DNA of 15,911 bases, taken from assembly GCA_964580585.1 (NCBI GenBank), contig CAZOKZ010000086.1, positions 1 through 15,911 on the forward strand. The letters run 5' to 3'. How positions within the stretch are numbered: the first letter of the stretch is position 1; every line of letters begins with the position of its first letter. This document shows, in pieces, positions 9,501-15,700 of this stretch. Below the pieces are notes generated by a model. It ran no database searches. It worked only from the letters and a program-made list of their open reading frames with translations, and was not told where the DNA came from. The position numbers were made by a program, and so were the translations under genes. This DNA comes from CAZOKZ01 sp964580585 (GTDB taxonomy: Bacteria > Sumerlaeota > Sumerlaeia > SLMS01 > JAHLLQ01).

Positions 9501-11155
9501 ATACGGTGTATGCGCGCGTGTTGCTGCCCAAGGCCGATTCGGAAGCCGCGAATCGATTAGATATTTCGGGGCCAGTTCGCAGTGTGGAAACGAATTGGGA
9601 GTCGGATCGAGAGTTGTTGGTGACAGCACGTTTATCCATTCCCGTGTCGCAATCCGTTGAATTGACGATGACGTTGGACCAGCCATTCGACGCTACGGAC
9701 GAGGGCACGCATCATGCGCCGGTGGTTCTTCCGATAAATGAAGAACGTGTGAAGGCATTGCTTTTGTTGCGTCGCGATTTTGAAGGTCAATTTGCCGATC
9801 CCAGCGCCGAGGGAGGACGTGTGATCGATCCTTCGGAAGCGGATTGGCCAAGTGCAGAGTTTGCGCCGTTGCCATCCGACCTGGCTTTCGAGTTGCCCGC
9901 CGATGCAAAGCGCCTGCCGACGTTTCATGTGCTGCGTCACTCGCGCGAAGAAGCGTTGCGCGCGGTGGTCGAGGTGTTGCGATTGCGTGTGATTATTACC
10001 GAAGATGGTTTTGAGCGTCACGAGTTGGAAATCGCGATGCAAAATCAGTCGGAACAATTTTTACGCATCGCTTTGCCTGCGGAAAAGAAAGACGTGACGC
10101 TTTACGAAGTGCGTGTTGCCGATCGTGTTGTCGATGCGGTTTTTGCAACGGAGCAGGGACGCGATGTGCTTTTAGTGCCGCTGAATCGCACGGGGTTGCT
10201 CGATCCGGAATTGACGGTGCGCGTTGCCTACACAGTGGATGCGCGTGCGGCATTTGAAAGTGGATCGGTACGCGAGCAGGCGCAGCCGGAAATCCTCGGT
10301 GGCGTGCCCGTCGCGCAATCGGCGTTGATTCTGATGCTGCCCTCTACGTGGTCGTACTCGGATTTCGAGGGTACATTGAATCGCGTTGAGCTGGTCGATA
10401 TCGAATTGGACGAAGCGTTGCGCCGGGCGCGTAAAGTCGAACAGCTTTCTGAAGCGATCATGAATGTTGAGGAAAGCGACAAGCTGGAACAGGCAGTGGA
10501 GAATTTAAATCGACTGCAAAGCAAACTCGATACGGACTTATACACGGCCAATCAGCAATACAACGCATACGGTCGTGAGCAGTCGCGACAGATGGCTCAG
10601 CAATCCATCGATACGTTTCAGTTTGATAGTAAATTAGCGGATGAGCGGCGACGTAATTTGAGCTTGGCCAACGAGTCGCAAACAGCGTTGTATTCCAATG
10701 TCATGACGTTGCAAAACAAACTGGAAATCAAGAAAAACAAGGCGCCTCAAGTCACTCAACAGGATGTCTTTCAGGTTCAAAAACCAACTTCGCCTCAAAC
10801 GGTAAAAACGCCGCCGATTACGTTCCCACGCGAAGGCGACGTCTTCGTATTTCGTCAGTTGCAAGGAACGGGAAATGTACAATTCCAGATGTCATCGCGT
10901 GAATCGCAGGCGCATCGATACAATGCGATGATGGCGGTTGGGTTGATACTGGGTATTGGGTTGTTGATGACCATGGGAAGGCGCCTGTTTACATCTCCGC
11001 GTCGAATCATTGCGGCGGTTGTGATTGTAGGGACGCTTTTGGTGGTTCTTGGAGTTGCGCGGGATTTGGGGATTTTGTTGATCGCAACCAGTGTTGCGAC
11101 GCTTCTCTTTCGCGCCATCCGGGCATCGCGAGTATCGGGGACGGAGTTGGTATGA
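3551..11155 (+). CDS. Giant fused envelope protein: two beta-rich modules with an internal prepilin-like domain
   Basis: The product is 2534 residues; no family name is recognised for the whole. Visible order: signal peptide (1-23); beta-rich module A (about 24-895); membrane segment (about 900-920); basic linker; prepilin-type helix and pseudopilin-like domain (942-1094); a repeat of the pilin end motif (1156-1168); three membrane segments (about 1298-1314, 1322-1339, 1345-1367); basic RRVNRR; a signal-peptide-like helix (1377-1394); beta-rich module B opening with IVPYDED (about 1395-2283); a long helical, probably coiled-coil stretch (about 2284-2397); and three closing membrane segments (about 2460-2476, 2486-2503, 2505-2520). 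The membrane segments and basic loops fit a topology with both modules and the pilin globule outside. ATG 3551 has a GAGG site; GTG 3539 would add 4 residues. It follows the first envelope gene by 8 bases and ends 16 bases from the convergent transferase gene. A structural or assembly role in the envelope is inference; no enzyme motif was seen. The uninterrupted frame argues against a sequencing fusion. Confidence 0.88.
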   Translation: MKILTIVSQIACAVLLVGWAAASPPVEVLHVPRGDVPKLIGDAREGVTLPLNEILSLVEQAGRKTATAESLEGVQITALPLAGTIEGELLECTGAISFVNSSPEPSAIRLSGDGIQWTGQSMEGTEEPSGFLVKVDGAVWLVAEGNASGSLEISATVQSSSGGWWSLDALNCPAYWRITMPEGSEPRSCNAPSVLNRMTEESIFEVWPIQNQATRFALRQTTPFDGESVFRASVNRGVNVSDGTLLINDQVVVSGRIEAGKSIRFELPGGLELLTVDSKDDIELIRTPEAVEATARHEMAGMRIVAEFVPRISDKTMRLGTWEIDNCVRNDFLHLSSSGELIPVLMQQPDYFVEARQDEDYRTWMIGQALPTIDVAIVPARAERAPSVSSTIQFNERVASAVAQIHLVDTRSGTVEFSAPSDWNVTKITATVDGHAVDVGTTVRDAVRHLVSWQPDQGVDIVRVEMQRPMAFDVTGKDIEFVLPRLALADGSALTEEAVVTWNEALDVRNGTFRDAMVVTEEELTFPELNGTRGNLAIRATGAAPEARLLVKRREPDVRSRVATLLTVEEDRLVVQSTLFYTVRFAPKDRFRFILPAGTGNFVRLTGGAIRESGFEAHGDGELWTVQTQHGIVGDWAVSLEWTIPYDPNASIQAPQVSIQDVSSQRGWLALEASPSLRLDVEARQLTEADPSELPAVAWQSGRRLLNVWRYLRPPYDLRITPERFIPEDALRAIVAEAEVTSTVSPEGERFTEAVYKVMPRSERQFFEVILPMQAELWSVLVNGEGEKPATRIESDGSRRLLVPLPAVAMGTETMTVRLMYRESGAALNAGTRLELNGPRVPVPVNRTTWNLNLPPGFEYLAFEGSFGPTVFPRVPFATFLRSAYYPEKLIFDDTSTGGVVFFAIFLVFLVVIYAGVSEYYRRYQQQSSAGSEASSSRQESRGCTVSLIELIVVVGIIAILSAIATPNFLEAQTRSKVSRALSDMRSMRTGLEAYYIDQNSYPHKPEILWQGTVKYLSGPFTDPFAQPSGTSLRYLVHGAALDRARSAGLIGPGENTQWMLYSIGPDGIDDDGRMLYDPTNGTLSSGDVIAIQRAEEKSGWDSYYGDRVSRMDDQVKDRGQRHKMLEQAPMEETAPRSANEPMAQMPPVVITDGEYDPAKGTVSSGDLWRVKEGTEEEMAELEASNRLAEKPAGPFSRTESAEEDNAFGWNSESDGDILLGISTTEAGASSTAGSGGLVGGKQALVISTKTRSREAGLLSLDIETPRGGVQRRFEGLFEDAQLSVRLLEEQRFQRARFLVKFIAFLILALVWWKRRDAFRHVFISILAIALIVPVIVPGPWAAFFNAVIQGCLLALVLPVLGWMIRRVNRRLPSRAMVGVIFLGVLTGSAPAFADETAQPVRLIVPYDEDSLATQTTGISSTFVDRTTFEALWNAAHSDEEITPRKRFAALADFQLNGHVDLDRDNMQGTVTVLAVNMKETPARIALKMREAVLDDLSGAQDASIEATSDGYILVLAPNTCASYTIGFSLPCLLKGSEGEFTLSMPECASGNWNVEVPLSALNVETSDRSTPIQKSTETGTLLSGFVKSGINKVRWQADTLTVRDGEAEAQSWSAKMDTDIRWNHLGWAEWRAEMQFEVVGQSGVLPREVALPVDSSIQLSSGTGDGLRRVRIKDNVAYLTLDAKRTVTVILNGIVSGAKRDGGRYMWSIGGIRLGENHVKSQNIRVEWSEGFQVASLDSAGLVRHSAQDVSRGFSAHQFEVVKSDWALSMELQSQAPDYEVETNEIVSLVPGQPIRRMLAKVYFHDFALPTLSFDVPEGVQVMDVNGPDGVDWIQIGNRLDVRVPSAVIGNELELDVQSRFVRPSGALVTLMPFRVSGVPKSQTRLAVSVPVDMDLIERDLAGATVSSQCIQRLRTFPDLMAQYSLNSAHSWELKDNQKPLEFELKPVTRSAFTSVYNRVTISDGNQHLHAVVRCEPRRGRLDTVYARVLLPKADSEAANRLDISGPVRSVETNWESDRELLVTARLSIPVSQSVELTMTLDQPFDATDEGTHHAPVVLPINEERVKALLLLRRDFEGQFADPSAEGGRVIDPSEADWPSAEFAPLPSDLAFELPADAKRLPTFHVLRHSREEALRAVVEVLRLRVIITEDGFERHELEIAMQNQSEQFLRIALPAEKKDVTLYEVRVADRVVDAVFATEQGRDVLLVPLNRTGLLDPELTVRVAYTVDARAAFESGSVREQAQPEILGGVPVAQSALILMLPSTWSYSDFEGTLNRVELVDIELDEALRRARKVEQLSEAIMNVEESDKLEQAVENLNRLQSKLDTDLYTANQQYNAYGREQSRQMAQQSIDTFQFDSKLADERRRNLSLANESQTALYSNVMTLQNKLEIKKNKAPQVTQQDVFQVQKPTSPQTVKTPPITFPREGDVFVFRQLQGTGNVQFQMSSRESQAHRYNAMMAVGLILGIGLLMTMGRRLFTSPRRIIAAVVIVGTLLVVLGVARDLGILLIATSVATLLFRAIRASRVSGTELV
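5405..5414 (+). repeat. Dispersed 10-mer GGGGACGGAG, copy 2
   Basis: Read as G-D-G-E in the giant fused gene. It opens a local cluster of three exact copies and one 9-mer within 585 bases. Confidence 0.8.
5684..5693 (-). repeat. Dispersed 10-mer GGGGACGGAG, copy 3
   Basis: Inverted orientation; encodes part of L-R-P-P, a different frame from the neighbouring copies. Confidence 0.8.
5980..5989 (+). repeat. Dispersed 10-mer GGGGACGGAG, copy 4
   Basis: Read as M-G-T-E in the giant fused gene; followed by AC, as in about a third of the copies. Confidence 0.8.
6374..6832 (+). other. Internal prepilin / pseudopilin-like domain within the giant fused protein
   Basis: This is residues 942-1094 of the protein. 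RGCTVSLIELIVVVGIIAIL looks like a class III (prepilin peptidase) signal and its hydrophobic helix. It is followed by PNFLEAQTRSKVSRA, a helix with LEAYYIDQNSYP, then DPF, YSIGPDG-x2-DDG and YDPTNGT-x3-GD, the usual order in GspG-like pseudopilins. The glutamate is 7 residues after the glycine instead of 5, because two residues are added before LIEL, so processing is doubtful. It sits after a membrane segment in the middle of a protein, which is unusual; free pseudopilins are normally N-terminal and about 150-250 residues long. Confidence 0.8.
7679..7732 (+). other. Internal signal-peptide-like segment opening the second module
   Basis: Residues 1377-1394, after the basic RRVNRRLPSR, form a hydrophobic helix ending in A-F-A followed by D-E-T. 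This is exactly the layout of a cleavable signal peptide, but it lies inside the giant protein. A VPYD motif follows, as it does after the real signal peptide of the first gene. It either acts as a membrane crossing or is cleaved to release module B. No ribosome binding site is visible before ATG 7679, so a separate start there is unlikely. Confidence 0.6.
9217..9226 (-). repeat. Dispersed 10-mer GGGGACGGAG, copy 5
   Basis: Encodes part of V-S-V-P-V in module B of the giant fused gene, in the same frame as copy 1 of the first gene but in an unrelated position of the fold. Confidence 0.8.
11137..11146 (+). repeat. Dispersed 10-mer GGGGACGGAG, copy 6
   Basis: Read as S-G-T-E-L, overlapping the last codons of the giant fused gene, 7 bases before its stop codon. 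It is in direct orientation to copy 7, which starts 25 bases later. Confidence 0.8.
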
Positions 11156-11161
11156 CGAACG

Positions 11162-11171
11162 GGGGACGGAG
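11162..11171 (+). repeat. Dispersed 10-mer GGGGACGGAG, copy 7 (intergenic)
   Basis: This is the only copy outside a coding sequence. It fills 10 of the 16 bases between the two convergent genes and abuts the TAG stop (11174-11172) of the transferase gene. No intrinsic terminator fits in this gap. Confidence 0.8.
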
Positions 11172-11930
11172 CTACAAACGCGGTGGAAGTTGTCGCTGTT
11201 CAACGCGGTTCGGAATCTGAGTACCGCCAAACACAGCACTGCCGAGTATCTCCGTCCCCGGTTGCAATTCAAGAATCGTTACGTGTGCAGGATCGAATAA
11301 ACCTCCGCTGTTCAGAATCCGCATGGATGTGACAGGGTTGGGATCGACGGCGAATTGACGTGGCGAAATTGTCAAACCGCTGCCGATATATTTCAGAATG
11401 GCTTCTTTTTGTGTCCAGCAACGGAAGAATAGATTGGGACGTTGATCAATCGGTTGGGCGAGGATGAATTCCGATTCGGTGGGGTGAAAAAAACGCGCGG
11501 CAAGTTTGTCGATCGATCGGGTGTTGTCGATTTGTTCGATATCGATGCCGACCTCGAAAGAACGTGAAAATAAGTAAGCGGCGCAATCGCCCGAATGCGA
11601 CAAATTGAAGTGAATCGCCCGACTGTTGTTTACCAACGCCGGTTTGCCCCACGCGTTTTGTGTAAACTGAATCGTGGCTGGGTTTGTTTCTGTGTAACGT
11701 GCCAGCAAATGGCGCAACCAACCGCGCGCGAGAATGAATCGCCGTCGGTCGCGCTCGAAATGAAACCGAGCCGCACGGGTGCGTTCGGATTCATCGAGAA
11801 CTTCATGAAAAAACGCCACGTTTTCGTCGTTCTCGGCGAGCGACGCGTACCAGACATGAGCATTTTGCGGTAAAAGTTCCAGGCGATCGGGCAACACAAT
11901 TTTATTTCCCGTCGTTGGACTGCGAAGCAC
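11172..11930 (-). CDS. Sfp-type 4'-phosphopantetheinyl transferase
   Basis: Transfers the 4'-phosphopantetheine arm of coenzyme A to the conserved serine of carrier domains; the obvious local substrate is the carrier domain of the synthetase two genes upstream. The 252 residues fit the Sfp/EntD-like class. Motifs in order: RRRFILARGWLRHLLARY (about 62-79), GKPAL (95-99), FNLSHSGD (108-115, coenzyme A binding), VGIDIE (127-132, metal ligands D130 and E132) and FFRCWTQKEAILKY (168-181, metal ligand E176 and K180). All key residues are present, so it is probably active. The start is uncertain: GTG 11930 overlaps the lyase gene by 29 bases and lacks a clear ribosome site, whereas GTG 11897, 4 bases after the lyase stop with a GGGA nine bases upstream, would drop 11 residues without touching a motif. 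It is the last gene of the minus-strand operon. Confidence 0.93.
   Translation of the reverse strand: MLRSPTTGNKIVLPDRLELLPQNAHVWYASLAENDENVAFFHEVLDESERTRAARFHFERDRRRFILARGWLRHLLARYTETNPATIQFTQNAWGKPALVNNSRAIHFNLSHSGDCAAYLFSRSFEVGIDIEQIDNTRSIDKLAARFFHPTESEFILAQPIDQRPNLFFRCWTQKEAILKYIGSGLTISPRQFAVDPNPVTSMRILNSGGLFDPAHVTILELQPGTEILGSAVFGGTQIPNRVEQRQLPPRL
11250..11259 (-). repeat. Dispersed 10-mer GGGGACGGAG, copy 8
   Basis: Reads P-G-T-E-I in the transferase gene. It is inverted relative to copies 6 and 7, so a transcript across the junction could pair 10 bases, with a loop of 78 bases from copy 7. Confidence 0.8.
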
Positions 11931-12765
11931 GTAAATTTTCGTGCAACAGACTGTTGCACTCGGCGAGTGTGACGATTTCTCCCGATTGTTTACCGTTCGA
12001 TTGTTTGAGAAGGTTCAAGCTTTCATCGAGCGCGCGTTGCGCTGCAAACAAGCACGGGGTGCTGTGGAGAGCGATGCGCCCACCCGATGCGTAAATGGCT
12101 TTCCAATCGGTAGAGGGGGATTTTCCACCTGGTACCAGGTTCATGACAACAGGACATGGGACGGAGTCGCTGATCCGATGCAGCAAGTCCAGGGAACCGA
12201 TACCATCGGCAAGCACGGCGTCGGCACCGGCGTTCGCAAATTCCCGCACGCGACGAAGAATTTCGTCATCGCCCGAGGCATCGGTGCGCGCGATGACAAA
12301 TAGGTCGCTTCGTGCTTCAAGCACACGATGGAGCTTTTCCAGGTACTCTCCGAGATCGAGAATCCGTTTGCCATCCAGGTGACCACACCGCCGAGGGCGT
12401 TTTTGATCTTCGAGAATGATGCCTGCCGCACCGGCGCTTTCCAGCAATCGCGCAACGTAACACGCAAGCTCAACATCTGCGTATCCGTCGTCCATATCGA
12501 CGAGCAATAAACTGTTGGGGGTCACGGTGCGTAATCGTTGGACAAAAGCCACCAGGTCGGGCCAACCGATCAATCCGATGTCCGGAAGACCGTAATAACT
12601 GGCGGCGAAACTGAATCCACTGACAAATAATCCATCGAAATGTCGCGCGGCAAGACTCGCTGAAAACGTATCGTACACACCGATAAACGGAAATGATTCC
12701 GATGTGTTTTTCAGGTGCGCACGTAGTCGATTAGCGGGGGATTCGTTTGTTTTTCCCGACGTCAT
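11902..12765 (-). CDS. Isocitrate lyase / PEP mutase superfamily enzyme (probable C-C lyase)
   Basis: Beta/alpha-barrel enzyme of 287 residues, typical of the methylisocitrate lyase / PEP mutase group. Motifs: GVYDTFSASLAA (29-40), VSGF and YYGLPDIGL (48-65), VDMDDGYAD (89-97, metal-binding aspartates 90, 92 and 93), GIILEDQ (115-121), RRCGH (125-129), VIARTDA (157-163) and AGADAVLADG (179-188). RRCGH corresponds to the KKCGH/KRCGH catalytic loop of lyases, with the cysteine (C127) that cleaves a 2-hydroxy or 2-methyl diacid. PEP mutases lack this cysteine, so phosphonate synthesis is not indicated. The exact substrate cannot be read. ATG 12765 overlaps the synthetase stop in an ATGA junction, so the two are translationally coupled. 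A role in making or modifying an acid building block, for example a small dicarboxylic acid, is inference. Confidence 0.85.
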   Translation of the reverse strand: MTSGKTNESPANRLRAHLKNTSESFPFIGVYDTFSASLAARHFDGLFVSGFSFAASYYGLPDIGLIGWPDLVAFVQRLRTVTPNSLLLVDMDDGYADVELACYVARLLESAGAAGIILEDQKRPRRCGHLDGKRILDLGEYLEKLHRVLEARSDLFVIARTDASGDDEILRRVREFANAGADAVLADGIGSLDLLHRISDSVPCPVVMNLVPGGKSPSTDWKAIYASGGRIALHSTPCLFAAQRALDESLNLLKQSNGKQSGEIVTLAECNSLLHENLRASQSNDGK

Positions 12766-15700
12766 AGAGGAGCAGTTTCCTTTGCAGGGACAGATATCTC
12801 TTGAGTGAAAAACTCCAACACATGACGCATTTCTGTCGCAAGTCCTTCGATGCGTTCGTTAGAAACGAAATTCGTTGGATAACGAAATTCAATCAGTAAT
12901 CCGTCCGCGTGTGGTGTTGCGGCAATATCCAGATCGGCTCGCGTGACGCCTGTATCGAACGGTTCTTCGATGAACAGGGTTTCGCCGGCGTTTGCTTTGC
13001 CCGTGGGGAAATTGCGCAATTGAAAAAGAACGTTGAAGAAAGGGTGGCGAAATGCCACGCGCGGAGGACGGAGTTCTTCGACGACGCGTTCAAATGGGAT
13101 GTCTTCATGGCGCAAGGCTTCGATACATGATTCGCGTACCCTGGCAATGAGTTCCGTGTGCGATTGCTTCGGGTCGATTTGCACTCGCAGAGCAATCGTG
13201 TTGATGAATGGGCCGACGAGGTCTTCGAATTCGCGCCTCGTACGACCCGAAGTCAATGTTCCCACAACGGTGTCGGTAACGCCCAGGATACGATGTAAAG
13301 TGGCGTTTAATGCAGCGAGTAAAACCATGAACAGTGTCGCATTGTTGGTTCGTGCGACTTGTTGGAGCTTGGCTACCAGTGCCGTATCGAGTTTTTCCAC
13401 ATGCGACGATCCACGCCAGGCGGTCGCGTCCGGTGTGCGTTCGGTAAGTGGTAGATAGGCGGGGGCGTTGGACAGGTATTGCCGCCAAAAATTCAGCCCC
13501 GTTTGCTCGGGTGTTGTGTCCTTTTGCGTGTTTTTCCACGCAGCGAAGTCGAGGAATTGTGTCGTGATATTTGGCAATGGGGACGGAGACTTGGTTATTT
13601 CGGCTTCGTAAAGCGCTGCTAAATCACGCACTAAAACATGGGAAGACCATCCATCGAATACAATGTGATGCAGGTGCAGGAGAAGGAGATGTTGCTCCGT
13701 CCCCATGCGAAATAAAATCGGGATGAATAGAGGACCGTTTTCCAAGTCGAACGGTTGATGCGAGGCTTCTGCAGCCTGTCGCTGTACCTCAGCGAGAGGG
13801 TCTTCGGCTGTTGTGGTGTCGCGCAGATCGAAAGGAATTTGCTGAATGTCATCAATGAACTGTGCAGGTTCGCTGTCGTGTGCCGTGTAGCGCGCGCGCA
13901 AAATTTCGTGGCGTTGTACAAGCCCTCGTAACGCCATGCGAATTGCGCGCGTGTTCAGGGGACCTTCGATACGAATCAGCAGTGGACGATGTAACGCTAC
14001 GTTATCGGGTTCGAGTTGTTGCATCATCCAGAAACGTTTTTGCGCTGGCGAGAGATCGTGTGATTCGCCGCGTGGGACAAGGGGAATAGCCTCCGGCGTC
14101 TCCGTCCCCTTCTTACGCGCTTCGGCAATGCGGTCTGCCAATTGAGCGAGCACTGGCGCCTGATATAAATCCACGAATGTGATGGTTACGCTCAATGCGT
14201 CCGATAATCTTGCGATTAACCGACCCGCCAAAATGGAGTCGCCGCCGGAATCGAAAAAGTTGTCCTCGCGCCAAACGTTTTCGCAGGCGAGAACCTCTTT
14301 CCAGATGGCCGCAATGGTTTCTTCGACCTCTCCTATGGGGGGATGCAGCTCTCCATTCGCCGGAGCTTGAGGGGTGGAAATCGCATCGATTCCCAATCGT
14401 TCGGCAAGGCCAATGCGTTGCGGTTTCCCGGTGGGGCCTTTGGGGATTTCGTCGAGAAACACAATGCGGCGGGGGAGTTTGAATGCGGCGAGTTTGAGGA
14501 GCGCGAATTCCTGTAACTGCGCCTCGGTGATCTCCGTCCCGGGTCGTTTGACGACTACGGCGGCGATTTCTTCTCCGAGTTTTGTATCGGGCACGGCGAA
14601 AGCGAGCGCTTGTGCCACGGCGGGATGAGCAAGAAGGGCTTCGTCGATTTCACGCGGAGAAATTTTTTCTCCCCCGCGATTGATCATTTCTTTCAACCGT
14701 CCCGTCAGAAACAGGTAACCGTCCGGGTCGAACATTCCTTCATCGCCGGTGCGAAACCATCCATGCGTAAACGCGGTGGCGTTGGCTTCCGGGTTGGCGG
14801 CGTAGCCTTTGGTGACGTTTGGTCCGCGAATCGCGATTTCTCCCCGTTCACCGGGAGGGAGTTCATTGCCTTCCGCATCGAGGATGGCGATTTCAGGGCC
14901 AGCGAGCAGCCCTACCGATCCCGGTTTGTGTGCAGCGGGCGGCAGGGGATTCGACGCCATTTGGTGAGCGGCTTCCGTCATGCCGTAGGCTTCGATCACC
15001 GGGCAGGCAAAGGTATCTTCCAGTGCTGCCAGGACCGTAGGGGGCAACGCGGCGGACGACGAACGAATCAATCGAAGGTTTGCGCTTTTGGCTGCATCGG
15101 GTTGTCGGGCAGCACGTTCCAGGATGCCCTGGTGCATCGTGGGGACAGCGGTGTACCAGGTTGGTTTGAACGTATCCAGCCAACCGAAAAACTCTGTTGC
15201 CGCGTAACCGGGCGAGCACGCCACCGAAGCACCCGCGTGCATCGATGCCAGCAGCGCCGCCACCAGACCATGGATGTGAAAGAGTGGCATTACGTTCAGG
15301 CAACAATCGTTGGGGCCAAGTTGCAATGCATTGGCGACATTCCGAGCCGAATGGCACAGGTTCTCGTGGGTCAAGGGCACCATTTTCGGACGTGAGGTGG
15401 TGCCCGACGTATGCAGGATCAGGCCGACGTCACGGAAATCCGGATCCGGTGGGGGAGGGGGACCGTCGGAAACGTCGTTCAATTCGAGTGCAAATGTTCC
15501 AGCGGCACCATGAGCGATGGTGCGCATTTCAATGACCGGAATGCCACGAGCGCGGGCCACTTCGCGCGCAGGTGTCTCGAATTCCGCTGCCACGACGAGG
15601 GCGCGGGCGTTTAAATCGTCCAGGTAGAACTCGTAATCCGCCGCTCGGTATTGCGGATTGAGCGGGGCGCAGGCTGCCACGCCTGCCAGAGCAAGAAATG

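Noticed and set aside
11130..11259. GAGTATC next to the motif at both 11130 and 11244 as part of a longer repeat
   Set aside because: The motif is in opposite orientation beside the two copies and other sites lack this flank, so it is most likely chance.
12127..12140. Perfect 14-base palindrome ACCTGGTACCAGGT
   Set aside because: About one such palindrome is expected by chance in a window of this size, and it lies in coding sequence for the lyase (L-V-P-G).
11902..12765. Phosphonate biosynthesis (PEP mutase) as the role of the lyase-family gene
   Set aside because: The RRCGH loop carries the lyase cysteine that PEP mutases lack, and no phosphonopyruvate decarboxylase or other phosphonate gene is present in the window.
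14610..15395. Open frame of 261 codons on the + strand
   Set aside because: It lies opposite the well-supported adenylation domain, and its translation is arginine-rich with no recognisable motif; the same holds for a 221-codon frame at 593-1258 on the - strand.
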